Below are positions 27,623-37,254 of a stretch of 64,000 nt of DNA, one piece after another. The stretch is from assembly GCF_003330765.1 (NCBI RefSeq), contig NZ_CP024903.1:3038001-3102000 (forward strand), read 5' to 3'. The first letter of the stretch is position 1. Each line of letters begins with the position of its first letter. The position numbers were made by a program, and so were the translations under genes. The stretch is from Burkholderia pyrrocinia (GTDB lineage: Bacteria > Pseudomonadota > Gammaproteobacteria > Burkholderiales > Burkholderiaceae). The notes beneath the pieces were generated by a model that saw only the letters and a program-made list of their open reading frames with translations, was not told where the DNA came from and searched no databases.

Positions 27623-27910
27623 TCAGTGGGTGAGCAAGCCGCCCCAGCCGGACGGTGCGCCGCCGAGTGCGACGGCCGACAGCATCGCCGACGCCGCCTC
27701 GCGCGACGTTTGCCGCCAGGTCTTGCCGTCGTCGTCCGACAAAAGAACGGCACCGTGTTCGTCGACGGCGACGATATGCGTGCCGGCGCGCGTGAGGTTG
27801 GTCAGCAGCATGTGGGTCGGTACCGTCCGGCCCCCAGCCGATCCATGGAATAGCGCGACTGCCACTGCAGCGACGCACAACGCGGTACAGCCAACCAGGG
27901 GCTTGTTCAT
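27623..27910 (-). pseudogene. Truncated duplicate of the YCF48-like gene
   Basis: A 95-aa frame with signal peptide MNKPLVGCTALCVAAVAVAL that matches only the first quarter of the neighbouring YCF48 protein: THMLLTNLTRAGTHIVAVDE against THMMLTDATHAGTRIVAVGE, and LLSDDDGKTWRQ against LLSDDDGRTWRQ. It has one Asp-box and stops where the full protein continues with its further blades. It looks like a tandem duplication followed by deletion. One blade cannot form a propeller, though a small secreted product remains possible. Confidence 0.7.
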
Positions 27911-27949
27911 GGAAGGTTCTCCGTGGTGTTCGGGTATTCGTGACTGGAG

Positions 27950-30310
27950 TCAATGACTGAACAGGCCCGGCGCGCGGGCCGGCTTGCGGCGTGGGAACCA
28001 GCGCTCCAGCACCGATGCGAGCGCGGGCAGCGCGGTCATCGCCATGACCAGGTTGACGATGAACATGAACGCCAGCAGCTTGCCCATGTCGGCCTGGAAC
28101 TTGAGCGCCGAGAAGCTCCACGTCGCGACGCCGATCGCCAGCGTGATCGCCGTGAAGATCGTCGCGACCCCCACTTCGAGCATCGCGTGCTGCACCGCCT
28201 TCACGATGTCCTGCCCGCCCGCGAGATGCACCTGCAGCCGGTTGTAGATGTAGAACGCGTAGTCGACGCCGATCCCCACCGCCAGCACCATCACCGGCAG
28301 CGTCGCAACGGTCAGCCCGATCTGCAGCTCCTTCATGAACCCGTAGCCGATGAAGGTCGCGACCGACAGCGGCACGCAGCACGCGAGCATCGCGCGCCAG
28401 TCGCGGTACGCGAAGAACACCAGGATCAGGATCGCCGCGTACACATAGAGCATCATCGGCAGCTCGCTTTTAGCAACCTCGTCGTTGGTCGCGGCCAGCA
28501 CGCCCGCGTTGCCCGCTGCGAGGCGGACCGTGATGCCCGGGAACGGATGCGACGTGCGGTACTGCTTCACGTCGTCGAGGATCCGGTTGATCGTCGTCGC
28601 CTTGTGATCGGTCAGGAACAGGTGAACGGCCGTCATCCCGCAGTCACGGTTCATATAGCCCTTCAGGCGCGACACGTCGACCGACACCGCCCCGTAGTTC
28701 TCGGGATCGATCGGCACGACGTTCATCTTCGGGTAGTCCTCGTTGTAGCCCTGGTTGTACGCACGCAGCATCGCCGCATACGACTGCACGGATACGACAC
28801 CCGGCTCGGTGCGCATCGCCGCCGAGAAGTCGTCTTGGTACAGGCCGACCGCCGGGTTGTCGCAGGCCTTGCCGGTCGATTCGATCGCGACCGTCAGCCA
28901 GTCGAGGCCCATGTCGTAGTTGCCGGCGATCGACGTCGCATCGCGGTTGAAGCGCGCATCCGCACGCAGCTCCGGCGCACCCGGCTGCAGCGTGCCGATC
29001 ACGCGGTCGCGGCTTTGCCACGCGGCGAGCGCGAAGATCGCCACCGTCACCGCGACGGTGACGCCCGCGACCTTCGGCTCGGCCACCCGCGCCAGCACGC
29101 GCAGCGGCTTCGCCCGTTGCTGCGCGCGCTTCAGCGACTTGTCCGCATAGGTCTTCGTGAAGTTGAAACAGGACGCGGCCACCGGCAGCAGGATCAGGTT
29201 CGTGACGATCTTGTACGCGACCCCGAGCGACGCGGTGATCGCGAGTTCGCGCACCATCGGAATCGGAATCAGCAGCAGCGTGATGAACGACACGAACGCG
29301 GTAATCAGCGCGAGCACGCCGGGAATCAGCAGGCCGCGGAAGCTGTGGCGCGCCGCGTCGTACGAACTCTGCCCGTGGGCGATCTCGCGCACGATGAAGT
29401 TCACCTGCTGCACGCCGTGCGACACGCCGATCGCGAATACCAGGAACGGCACCAGCACCGCGAGCGGATCGAGGCCGAAACCGAGCAGCTTCAGCGAGCC
29501 GAACTGCCAGACCAGCGACGTCAGCGAGCACACGATCAGCAGCACCGTGAAGCGCACCGAATGGCAGTACCAGTAGACCGCGAGCGCGGTCAGCAGCAGC
29601 GCGATGCCGCAGAACCCGAGCACGGCGGTCGCGCCGTCGGCGATGTCGCCGATCTGCTTCGCGAAGCCGATGATCTGGATGTCGTAGCCGGCATCCTCGA
29701 ACGGTTTCAGGATCTGCTGCTCGAGCAGGTGATTGAACGCCACGTAGTCGAGCACCTTGCCCGCGCGATCGCGCTCGTTCAGCTCGGCCGTGATCATCGC
29801 GCTGTCCTCGCCGTGCGACACGAGCGTGCCGACATAACCGCCGAGCGTCGTCGCGCGGCGGATCCGCGCGACGACTTCCGGCGTCAGCTGGCCTGGCGTG
29901 ATCGTGCCTGGAATGATCGGCTCCGCGCGAAAGCCTTCGTCGGTCACCTCGTTGACGAACGCATTGGGCGTCCACAGCGAGCGCACGCCGATCCGGTCGA
30001 CGTTCGGCAGGTACGTGACGGCCTGCGTGACCTTGTACAGCCGCGTCAGTCCCGCCGGCGTCCAGATCGAGCCTTGCTTCGCCCGCACGACGACCGTGAT
30101 CCGGTTCGCGCCGAGCAGGTCGTTCCGGTATTGCTGGAAGGTGCGGATGTACTCGTGCCCGATCGGCATCTGCTTCTCGAAGCCGGCATCCATGCGCAGC
30201 TGCACGGCGAATACGGCCATCGCGACGGTAAACAGGCCGATCGCCGCGAGCACGATCGCGCGATGACCGAAGAAGAGCCTTTCCAGGCGACTGACCAGAC
30301 GATTGAGCAC
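27950..30310 (-). CDS. MMPL/RND-family transporter
   Basis: A 786-aa inner-membrane transporter with the two-fold RND layout. There is a first helix near residue 15-35, a large periplasmic loop, six helices around residues 230-400, a second loop, and helices from about 620 to 770 ending at WFPRRKP. The start is GTG at 30310 with AAGGGG 7 nt upstream. The operon with DUF1302, DUF1329 and YCF48-like genes is a known association for hydrophobic compounds such as steroids and terpenoids. Direction of transport is not settled by sequence. Confidence 0.87.
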   Translation of the reverse strand: MLNRLVSRLERLFFGHRAIVLAAIGLFTVAMAVFAVQLRMDAGFEKQMPIGHEYIRTFQQYRNDLLGANRITVVVRAKQGSIWTPAGLTRLYKVTQAVTYLPNVDRIGVRSLWTPNAFVNEVTDEGFRAEPIIPGTITPGQLTPEVVARIRRATTLGGYVGTLVSHGEDSAMITAELNERDRAGKVLDYVAFNHLLEQQILKPFEDAGYDIQIIGFAKQIGDIADGATAVLGFCGIALLLTALAVYWYCHSVRFTVLLIVCSLTSLVWQFGSLKLLGFGLDPLAVLVPFLVFAIGVSHGVQQVNFIVREIAHGQSSYDAARHSFRGLLIPGVLALITAFVSFITLLLIPIPMVRELAITASLGVAYKIVTNLILLPVAASCFNFTKTYADKSLKRAQQRAKPLRVLARVAEPKVAGVTVAVTVAIFALAAWQSRDRVIGTLQPGAPELRADARFNRDATSIAGNYDMGLDWLTVAIESTGKACDNPAVGLYQDDFSAAMRTEPGVVSVQSYAAMLRAYNQGYNEDYPKMNVVPIDPENYGAVSVDVSRLKGYMNRDCGMTAVHLFLTDHKATTINRILDDVKQYRTSHPFPGITVRLAAGNAGVLAATNDEVAKSELPMMLYVYAAILILVFFAYRDWRAMLACCVPLSVATFIGYGFMKELQIGLTVATLPVMVLAVGIGVDYAFYIYNRLQVHLAGGQDIVKAVQHAMLEVGVATIFTAITLAIGVATWSFSALKFQADMGKLLAFMFIVNLVMAMTALPALASVLERWFPRRKPARAPGLFSH

Positions 30311-30373
30311 GACGTTACCCCTTCATGTATTCCGGCGGCGCACGACGTGCGCCACCCTGCACCGATGCACCCG

Positions 30374-32218
30374 TCAGAAGTTCCGCGTCACGAACAGGCC
30401 GACGAAATTCCGGTCCGCGTACGGCTGCCCCACCGTCTGGTGTCCGCCGAAGAACGCGGTGAAATTGATGCCGGCCTGCCAGTTCGGCGGGTTCTGGTTG
30501 AACAGCACGTAGACGTTCACCGACTTCGCGCCCTGCATGTAATTCGCGGTGAAGGTCGGCGTATAACCGTAGAGGCCGTCCGAGAACGTCACGCCCGGCG
30601 TCACCTGCCAGCCGTGAATCAGCGTGCCGTCATAGGTCCAGTTGAAATCGATCGTCGCGCCGACCGAGCTCGCCGTGCCCTGCCCGGCCGCGATCGGATA
30701 ACCGAGCCCCGAGCCGTAGTTCAGCCACGGCAGATAACCGGTCGCCGGCGCCTGCGTGACGGTATGTCCGTCGATCGTGCGCGTGACGCCGTTGGCGTTC
30801 AGTCCCGGGTAGTAGATCCACGTCAGTTCCCAGGTCAGGGCCGCCGAATCCGCGCCGAGCCACTTCAGGAACGGATACTCGCTGCGCGTCAGCGCGAGCA
30901 GGCCGTTGAGGTCGTACTGGAACTTCTTCTTGTCGACCCACTGCTGGCAATTGACGCCCGGCACGCCGTTCGTGTTCATGTCGAGCGGGCCGCCCGCGCC
31001 GTAGCAGCCCGACAGCGCGACCGCATCGCGCGGCCGGTACGACAGCTCGGTGCCAATCGCCCAGGGGCCGACCCCGAAGTTCGCGCTGACGCCGAACAAC
31101 TGGCGCCGGCCGAGATACGACCATTGCTCGATGCCGTTCGCGAGCGACGCCAGCACCGGCGACTTGTCCGTGTAGTTCAGGTAATAGAACGCGAAGTTCG
31201 CGTCGAACGAACGTGGCGCATAGTTGAATTTCACGCCGAACTGCGGCCGGTATTTCGCCGGCAGGTTCGTCGTGCTCGGCAGGCCGATGTCGTTGAACGG
31301 CGGCCCCGCGAATGCGCCGTTCACGAGCCCGTTCTTGATCGCGTCGAGCGTATCCTGGTTGCCCGCCGCGCCGGAGCCGCCGATCGCGTTGGCGATCGTG
31401 CCCGCGCTCGGGCCGATCAGGTTGAGGTTGTTCGTGTTGATCGTGAACGGCTCCGCGCCGCGGCCGAAGCCGTTCGTCACCGACCAGTAGGAGCCGACCG
31501 GCGGGTAGCGGTTGCCGTTCCACTGGAACTGGTAATAGGCCTCGGTGCTGAACCCGTGCGACAGGTTCGCGGCAACGCTCAGCATCGGCGCCGGCAGCAG
31601 CGCCTGCTTGAGTTGCGACCCGGGAATCAGCAGCTTCTGCACGTCGAGCGAGTTGGTCGCATTGATGCCGCTCTGCGCGAACATGCTCTCGCCCCAGTTG
31701 ATCACCTGGTTGCCGAGCCGGACGTGCGCGCCCTGGCCGCCGATCGTGAAATCCTTCTGCGCCCACAGATCGAGCAGCTGCGCGTTGTAGACGACCTGCG
31801 CGGCCGCCGTGCTCGACAACGGCGTGCGGTTCGTATTGCCGGCGAGGAAGTCGTACATGCCGGTGCCGCGCACCATGAACTTGAGCCCTTCGCTCGGCAT
31901 CTTCAGCAGCAGCTCGCTGGTCGCGCTGATGTAGGTGCTGAACGGCTGGCCCTTGCGGTAGTTCAGGTCGCCGTTGTCGGCATAGCCCCACTGGTTGGTA
32001 TTGGCCGCCGCGCCGCAGCCGAACGCATTCGGATCGCCGGTGAGCGAGCAGCTCGGGTTCTTGGTGCGGATGCCCATGCCTGCCGTCAGGTTCGTCACCC
32101 ACGACCCTTGCAGATCGCCATTCCCCACCGTGAAATCGTAACCGTATGCACTCGACGTCGCGGCGCCCGCGATGGCGATCGATACCGTAGCATTCCTGAT
32201 TAATCGTGCCGGTTCCAT
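30374..32218 (-). CDS. DUF1302 outer-membrane protein
   Basis: A 614-aa DUF1302 family protein with a signal peptide (cleavage near SAYG-YDF, residue 26). The body is rich in alternating aromatic/polar strands, and the final residue is Phe (FVTRNF), the outer-membrane barrel end signature. These proteins are thought to act as channels for hydrophobic substrates and pair with DUF1329, whose gene is directly upstream. The ATG at 32218 has GAGGAG before it. A cysteine pair near the N terminus (SCSLTG, FGCGAA) may form a disulfide. Confidence 0.86.
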   Translation of the reverse strand: MEPARLIRNATVSIAIAGAATSSAYGYDFTVGNGDLQGSWVTNLTAGMGIRTKNPSCSLTGDPNAFGCGAAANTNQWGYADNGDLNYRKGQPFSTYISATSELLLKMPSEGLKFMVRGTGMYDFLAGNTNRTPLSSTAAAQVVYNAQLLDLWAQKDFTIGGQGAHVRLGNQVINWGESMFAQSGINATNSLDVQKLLIPGSQLKQALLPAPMLSVAANLSHGFSTEAYYQFQWNGNRYPPVGSYWSVTNGFGRGAEPFTINTNNLNLIGPSAGTIANAIGGSGAAGNQDTLDAIKNGLVNGAFAGPPFNDIGLPSTTNLPAKYRPQFGVKFNYAPRSFDANFAFYYLNYTDKSPVLASLANGIEQWSYLGRRQLFGVSANFGVGPWAIGTELSYRPRDAVALSGCYGAGGPLDMNTNGVPGVNCQQWVDKKKFQYDLNGLLALTRSEYPFLKWLGADSAALTWELTWIYYPGLNANGVTRTIDGHTVTQAPATGYLPWLNYGSGLGYPIAAGQGTASSVGATIDFNWTYDGTLIHGWQVTPGVTFSDGLYGYTPTFTANYMQGAKSVNVYVLFNQNPPNWQAGINFTAFFGGHQTVGQPYADRNFVGLFVTRNF

Positions 32219-32293
32219 GATCCGTCTCCTCCCCTGTTCGACGCCGGCGCATCGTGACGCGCGCCGGTCTTCTTGTCTATCGTTCGCCGCCCG

Positions 32294-33658
32294 TCAACGC
32301 TCGCTGACCGAACGCAACGATTCCGCCGTGTAGAAATCCGACTTGAAGCGCGGATCGTCGGCCTGTTCGAGCCAGCGCACGTCCTTGCCCTGCCCGATCG
32401 ACGTCGCGTCGAGCACGTAGCGGCCGTTGACCAGGTCGTACTGCGCGAGCGGTTCGTTGTCGCAGGTGCCGCCGAGCTCCCACGCGGGGATCGGGTAGCT
32501 TTCCCGCACTTTCCACAGCTTGCCTTGCGCGTCGTAGTCCTCGCCGACCAGCGCGAGCCAGCTGTCCTCGTCCAGGTAGAACACCTTCTTCGATGCGACG
32601 TGCCGCGCACTCGGCTTGAGCGTCGCCTCGACCACCCACACGCGATGCGTTTCGTAGCGGCGGTTCGCGGCAGCAACGCCGTCGGCCGTCGCGACGTCGT
32701 GCAGCTTGCTCTTGAACCGGTACATGCCGAACGCGTTGTACGGCACGACCATCTCGCGCTTGCCGACGAGCTTCCAGTCGAACCGGTCGAGCGAGCCGTT
32801 GATCATGTTGGCTTCGTCGATCAGGTACTGGTTCTCGAAGCCGATCAGCGGCGCATCGTGCGTATAGGCCGGCATGCGCCGCACCCGGCGCTGGCCGGGG
32901 AAGTAGTAATACGTCTCCGACGCCTTGTCGAAATACTGGCGCTGCACGAAGGCCTGCCCGGCCAGCGCCGCGGGCGAGTTCATCTGGAAGTAGACGGCCG
33001 CGCTGAGCTGGTCGACGTCCTGCGGCGAGCGCTTGCCGAGCTTGCCGGCCGGGAAGTAGAACGACTGCGGGCCGACCGCGTCGATCCAGTCGCTGCTGCC
33101 GGGGCGCGGCGCAATGGTCGTGACCATCTGCGCCCAGTCGATGCCTTCGCCGCGATACCGCATCTCGTAGTTCAGGATCGCTTCCGCACCGTTCTTCGGC
33201 TGCGGAAACGGCATGCCCGGCAACACGGCGGCCGCGAGGTTCACGCCGCTCGAATCGAGCTTCGCTGCCGTGAGGTTCGCCTTCGAGTTCTGCTCCGCGG
33301 CATCCGGCAGCTGGCATTCGCGATGGGACGGATAGACGTCCATCCGGTAGCCCTTCTTCTGCTTGATCAGCGCGATCTGGCCGGGCGACAGCTTGTCGGC
33401 GTACTTGTCGACATTCGCCGCGTCGATCGAATACAGCGGCTTCTCGTTGCGGTGCTTCCAGAAATCGGCGCGCACCTTCCCCCACTCCCAGCCGGCGTCA
33501 GGCGGCTGCTTGCCCGCATACGCGGGCACCGCGCCGTCCTTGCTTGCCGCGCGCTCGGCGCCCGACGGCGTCAGGTCGTCGGCCGCGACTGCCGTGCCGA
33601 TCGCGAGACAGGCAGCAGCCGCGATCACGGACACGGTTACGAATTTTTGCTTCATCAT
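32294..33658 (-). CDS. DUF1329 periplasmic/outer-membrane-associated protein
   Basis: A 454-aa DUF1329 (LolB-like fold) protein with signal peptide MMKQKFVTVSVIAAAACLA and cleavage near AVA-ADD. Family marks include YSIDAANVDKYADKLSPGQ and FFPxGQRRVRRMPAYTHDAP-type segments. I start it at 33658, where GGAG stands 6 nt upstream; longer frames run into the ridA gene region. With the DUF1302 barrel it probably forms the outer-membrane half of a transport system for a hydrophobic compound. Confidence 0.86.
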   Translation of the reverse strand: MMKQKFVTVSVIAAAACLAIGTAVAADDLTPSGAERAASKDGAVPAYAGKQPPDAGWEWGKVRADFWKHRNEKPLYSIDAANVDKYADKLSPGQIALIKQKKGYRMDVYPSHRECQLPDAAEQNSKANLTAAKLDSSGVNLAAAVLPGMPFPQPKNGAEAILNYEMRYRGEGIDWAQMVTTIAPRPGSSDWIDAVGPQSFYFPAGKLGKRSPQDVDQLSAAVYFQMNSPAALAGQAFVQRQYFDKASETYYYFPGQRRVRRMPAYTHDAPLIGFENQYLIDEANMINGSLDRFDWKLVGKREMVVPYNAFGMYRFKSKLHDVATADGVAAANRRYETHRVWVVEATLKPSARHVASKKVFYLDEDSWLALVGEDYDAQGKLWKVRESYPIPAWELGGTCDNEPLAQYDLVNGRYVLDATSIGQGKDVRWLEQADDPRFKSDFYTAESLRSVSER

Positions 33659-33752
33659 CACGTTCTCCTTCCCACTCCGCCTTGGTTCGCCCATCACGGA
33701 CGACACGCATTGATTCGAATCGGCTCGCCGGCCGACCCGGTCAGCCGCCCGG

Positions 33753-34166
33753 TCAGTCCTTGCCGGACCCGGCCACCGCCACCGCGCGAATCTCGACGCA
33801 CAGGCCCGGCAGCGCCAGTTGCGAGATGCCGACCGCCGTCCATGACGGATAGCGGCTCGGGAAATACTCATCCTTGACCGCCGCGAAGCCTTCGGTCTCG
33901 CGCTGCAGATCCGTATGGAACGTCGTCAGTTCGACGACGTCGGCCAGGCTCGCGCCGGCCGCCTCGAGGATCCCCTTCAGCGATTCGAACGCGATCCGCG
34001 CCTGCGCCTGCACGCCGTCGGCCGGCTGCATCTGCGCGTCGAGGCCGACCTGGCCCGATACCCAGATCGTGTCGCCGACGCGCGTTGCCGGCGCAAAGTG
34101 GTACGCGTCGTACCATGGCTGAAAAGCGGGCGGGACGATCGACTGTCGTTTGCTGGTCGTAGTCAT
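33753..34166 (-). CDS. RidA family protein (YjgF/YER057c/UK114)
   Basis: A 137-aa RidA-type protein with the strands TIWVSGQVGLDAQ and VELTTFHTDL and a C-terminal IRAVAV. The usual catalytic Arg of true RidA (in the CIRVEVSA-like end) corresponds to CVEIRAVAV here, so Arg is present. RidA proteins hydrolyse reactive enamines and imines to ketones or aldehydes. That is the product class of flavin amine dehydrogenases, two of which are co-regulated. It therefore fits an imine-hydrolysis step (inference). Confidence 0.84.
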   Translation of the reverse strand: MTTTSKRQSIVPPAFQPWYDAYHFAPATRVGDTIWVSGQVGLDAQMQPADGVQAQARIAFESLKGILEAAGASLADVVELTTFHTDLQRETEGFAAVKDEYFPSRYPSWTAVGISQLALPGLCVEIRAVAVAGSGKD

Positions 34167-34184
34167 GATGGAAGTTCTCCTGGT

Positions 34185-35018
34185 TCAGACGAGTTGACGG
34201 AAACACGGTGCGCGGAACGGATCGCCGGCCTTCAGCGCGGCGAGTTCCTCGACGAACAGCACGCCGGCCGGCGTGAAACCCGAACGGCTTTCGTCGGGCA
34301 GCGGGCTGAACACCGCGTCGTCGCCGAAGAAGCGCAGCACCAGCGTGTGGCGATCGGGGAAATCGGCATCGACCGCGCCGCCGCCGTGCAGCACGCCCGG
34401 ATGCAGCAACAGCACGTCGCCCGGCTTCGTTTCCCACGAGAAAATGTCGTAGGCCTTCGGGTCGGCGCGGCGCGCGGCCTCGATGTTCGGCAGGCGCGGC
34501 CATGCGTCGCCGCCGTGCAGCGGATCGGTCGGGTCCTCGGCGTTCTGGAACGTGGTGCCGTCGTGACGCACGCCGCGATGCGAGCCGCGGACGATCTCCA
34601 GCGCATTGCGCTTCGGCACGCCTTCGAAGCTGATCCACGCGTTGCCGAAGTGCATCCCTGCCCACGGCAGGTACGACGTGTCCTGATGCCACGGCGAGCG
34701 GGCGCTCTTGCCGCCGGTCTTCATGAACAGTTCTTCCGCGAAGTACCACACGTGCTGCGAGCCCCACAGGTCGGCGAACAGCTGCCCGAACGGCAGCGTG
34801 CCGACGAGTGCGTCGAGTCGCGCTTTCGCGTACGGGTTCGCGTTGTCGTTGTGCGACTTGTATTCCGTGCCGTCGAGCAGCGAGCCCGCCATCGGGCCCG
34901 GGTTTTCGAGCCCCCAGTCGAACGCCGCGCGGCAGCGCGCCAGCTGTTCGTCGTCGAGAAGCCCTTCGATGAGGACCGCGCCGTCCTCGAAGAAAGCCCT
35001 GCGCGTGGATGCATCCAT
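34185..35018 (-). CDS. Phytanoyl-CoA dioxygenase (PhyH) family protein
   Basis: A 277-aa Fe(II)/2-oxoglutarate oxygenase. The iron-binding HxD is in SPWHQDTSYLPW and the distal His in LLHPGVLHGGGAV, with Arg in RHTLVLRF for 2-oxoglutarate. I start it at ATG 35018 (MDASTRRAFFEDGAVLIEG), the usual family beginning; an upstream start at 35171 would run through promoter module C. It is the first gene of the long module-C operon and may hydroxylate the substrate before cleavage. Confidence 0.85.
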   Translation of the reverse strand: MDASTRRAFFEDGAVLIEGLLDDEQLARCRAAFDWGLENPGPMAGSLLDGTEYKSHNDNANPYAKARLDALVGTLPFGQLFADLWGSQHVWYFAEELFMKTGGKSARSPWHQDTSYLPWAGMHFGNAWISFEGVPKRNALEIVRGSHRGVRHDGTTFQNAEDPTDPLHGGDAWPRLPNIEAARRADPKAYDIFSWETKPGDVLLLHPGVLHGGGAVDADFPDRHTLVLRFFGDDAVFSPLPDESRSGFTPAGVLFVEELAALKAGDPFRAPCFRQLV

Positions 35019-35078
35019 CGTAGATCTCCTGATTCGTCCAACGGCGGCCTGTCGCGATCGCTCGCTGCCGGCCTTTTC

Positions 35079-35157
35079 AGTAGAACATGGTGACAATGTT
35101 AGGTCATCATGACAAAAATAATAGAAAGTTAAAGACGGGGTATTCCCTGTTTTGTCT
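35079..35157 (-). promoter_or_regulatory. Conserved promoter module, copy C
   Basis: On the minus strand: GGGAATACCC (35138-35147), a broken T-tract, GTCATGATGAC (35103-35113), a -35-like ATGACC and TTCTAC as -10. The core-to-palindrome spacing is 35 bp. The hairpin is weaker than in A and D (AGAC/GTCT outer arms with a GGGG/CCC inner stem), and the T-run is interrupted, so here termination seems secondary to the conserved core. Confidence 0.68.
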
Positions 35158-35196
35158 GCTGTGTCGTTCAACTATTTCAACGGGCTTTCCGTTCGC

Positions 35197-35844
35197 CTAC
35201 AGGCCGACGCTGAAGTCCTGCCCCGGCTTCGACCCGTGGTCGAACACCGCGCGCGTCAGGAAGCCCGCCAGCACCGCATCGGCCAGCGTGTCGGTCGCGC
35301 CGCGCGGATCGGCCGCACGGCACGACTGCACGCCATCGCACAGCGCGGTCAGGCCGAATGCCAGCACCTCCGCGGGCAACGACAGCGATGTGCCCGCACG
35401 CGCCGCGAACGCACTCAGGCACGCCGCCGCCTGTTCCTGCCGCTCTCGCAGGAACACGCCGAACCGCGCGCGGAACCGCGGATCGCGGGCGGCCTGAAGC
35501 TGCGCCTCCATCCACATCAGACGCGATGCATGCTGGCCGGCGTGACGCCGCCAGTAGTCGAGCAGCGCGCGCTCCGCGTCCTCGCACGTGCCGTCCGCGT
35601 CGACGATCCGCCGCAGCTCCGCCGCGGCGGCGTCGTGATCGCGCCGCATCAGCTCGAACAGCAGGTCGGTCTTGCTGCGGAAATTCGAATAGAACGCGCC
35701 ACGCGTATGCCCGGCTGCCGTGGCGATCGCTTCGACGCTCACGACCGCATACCCTTGCTCCGCGAAGATCGTGCGCGCGGCGTCGAGCAGGCGTTCGCGT
35801 GTCGCGTCCCGCCGTTGCGCACGGGTCAGGCGTTTCGTATCCAT
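35197..35844 (-). CDS. TetR-family transcriptional regulator
   Basis: A 215-aa TetR regulator. The HTH lies in VVSVEAIATAAGHTRGAFYS and NFRSKTDLLFELM, a very typical TetR DNA-binding domain. It is the last gene of the unit started by module D and stands 40 nt before module C, so it is well placed to control the repeated modules. The C-terminal domain has no recognised ligand signature. Confidence 0.87.
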   Translation of the reverse strand: MDTKRLTRAQRRDATRERLLDAARTIFAEQGYAVVSVEAIATAAGHTRGAFYSNFRSKTDLLFELMRRDHDAAAAELRRIVDADGTCEDAERALLDYWRRHAGQHASRLMWMEAQLQAARDPRFRARFGVFLRERQEQAAACLSAFAARAGTSLSLPAEVLAFGLTALCDGVQSCRAADPRGATDTLADAVLAGFLTRAVFDHGSKPGQDFSVGL

Positions 35845-35869
35845 CCGCTCGTTCGATCAGGATGTCTAT

Positions 35870-36547
35870 TCATTTCGAATACGACAAAACGCCGGTGTCC
35901 GCGTTGGTCCGCCCCTGCGCACGCTCCAGCGCGCAGTACGCGTAATAGATCGCGACCGTGAAGTACGACCACGTGAGCAGCGCGAGCACGTAGAAATTGA
36001 ATACGACGTTGGTTTCCTCGCCCGGGATCTTGTAGAAGTCGTAGATGCACGCGATCGCCAGCGAACAGACCAGCGCCACGATCGTCGTCAACGCGTGGAA
36101 CGGCTGCCCCGCGCGCAATAGCCGCGTCGCGAAGTACGCGAGATAGAGCGCGAGCAAACCCCACATCGCGACATAGAAGTAAGGCAGCACTTCTTTCACG
36201 AATCCGGCCGCCACCAGCACGATCGTGCCGACGGTCGCGATTCCGAACAGCAGCACGTCCTGCCACGCCGACGGCCGGTAGCCGTGCGTCACGGTCATCA
36301 GGCCCGCGACCGCGATGAGCGGCATCCCGAAGCCGCGCGAGAACGCATCGAGGAAGTGCGAGATGCCGTAGAAAAACGGCGAGCCGGTCGCAAAGAAGAT
36401 CAGCGCGTTCGTCGACGAAACCGTGACGACCCACCACTCGAGACCGAGCAGGTAGTTGCGCTTGCGGACGAACTTCAAACCGTAGAGGCCGGTCGTCGTC
36501 GCGAGCGCGACGCTGGAAAAGCAAAGCATGAGTGACTTGAGATCCAT
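35870..36547 (-). CDS. Multi-pass membrane protein, function unknown
   Basis: A 225-aa protein of about seven hydrophobic helices (for example LLFGIATVGTIVLVAAGFV and YFYVAMWGLLALYLAYFAT). I recognise no family. The ATG at 36547 starts MDLKSLMLCFSSVALATTTG. It lies between the cytochrome gene and the TetR gene in the module-D unit, so a role in electron transfer to the quinone pool or in substrate transport is possible. No haem-ligand pattern is evident. Confidence 0.72.
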   Translation of the reverse strand: MDLKSLMLCFSSVALATTTGLYGLKFVRKRNYLLGLEWWVVTVSSTNALIFFATGSPFFYGISHFLDAFSRGFGMPLIAVAGLMTVTHGYRPSAWQDVLLFGIATVGTIVLVAAGFVKEVLPYFYVAMWGLLALYLAYFATRLLRAGQPFHALTTIVALVCSLAIACIYDFYKIPGEETNVVFNFYVLALLTWSYFTVAIYYAYCALERAQGRTNADTGVLSYSK

Positions 36548-36582
36548 GATCCAAACTCCCGAAATCGATTGCGTTCGATGAT

Positions 36583-37242
36583 TCAATGCCGGTCGGGGCT
36601 GATGCTGGCGAGATAGGTGGCGACCGCCGCGCGATCGTCCGCCGACATCGCCTGCGCGACGCGCTGCATCGTGCCCGTGGCCTCGCTGCGCGTGCCCTTC
36701 GCAAACGCGTCGAGCTGCGCCACGAGGTAGTCGTAGCCCTGCCCGGCCAGACGCGGGAACTGCGCCTGACCCGTCAGCCGCGCGCCATGGCAGGCGACAC
36801 ACGCGCCGCCCGTCACCAGTTGCTCGCCCTTCGCGCGCAGCCGGGCGTCCGGCTTGAAGTAGCCGTTGTCGATGGCAGCCTGCTTCGCGTAGTAGTCGGC
36901 CAGATGCGCGATCTCCGCTTCGCTCAGCGTCATCGCGAGCGGCCCCATCGTCGGGTTCGCCCGCTGGCCGCTCGCGAACGCATGAAGCTGCGCGGCCACG
37001 TACTGGGCCGGTTGCCCCGCGAGGCTCGGGTAGGCCTCGTTGAGCGACGTGCCTTTCGCGCCGTGACAGCCCATGCACACGTCGGTGAGCCGCGGCCATG
37101 CGCCGCCGTCGGCCTGGTTGGCTTCCGCCGCCTCGGCGACATGGCGCTGCAGCCGATACAGATCGAGCAGTCCGGGGCCATAGAAGGCCAGCAGCGCGAC
37201 GACGATCGCGAGCGCGGCGAGCAACAGCATGCGTTTCTTCAT
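36583..37242 (-). CDS. Dihaem cytochrome c, paralogue of the 24376 gene
   Basis: A 219-aa cytochrome with N-terminal anchor helix and two haem sites, C56-MGC-H60 and C148-VAC-H152. Its sequence parallels the cytochrome at 24376-25059 in length, haem spacing and motifs (YPSLAGQPAQYVAAQLHAFA against YPSLSGQPAAYLAAQLRAFA). As there, it directly follows a Tat-type flavin amine oxidase gene (12-nt gap). The gene pair was therefore duplicated as a unit. Confidence 0.87.
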   Translation of the reverse strand: MKKRMLLLAALAIVVALLAFYGPGLLDLYRLQRHVAEAAEANQADGGAWPRLTDVCMGCHGAKGTSLNEAYPSLAGQPAQYVAAQLHAFASGQRANPTMGPLAMTLSEAEIAHLADYYAKQAAIDNGYFKPDARLRAKGEQLVTGGACVACHGARLTGQAQFPRLAGQGYDYLVAQLDAFAKGTRSEATGTMQRVAQAMSADDRAAVATYLASISPDRH

Positions 37243-37254
37243 CTCCGCTCTCCT

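Noticed and set aside
27953..32203. A 1416-codon plus-strand open frame across the MMPL and DUF1302 genes
   Set aside because: It is exactly antisense to two well-supported genes, is extremely rich in Arg/His/Gln and has no domain; it results from G/C codon-position bias.
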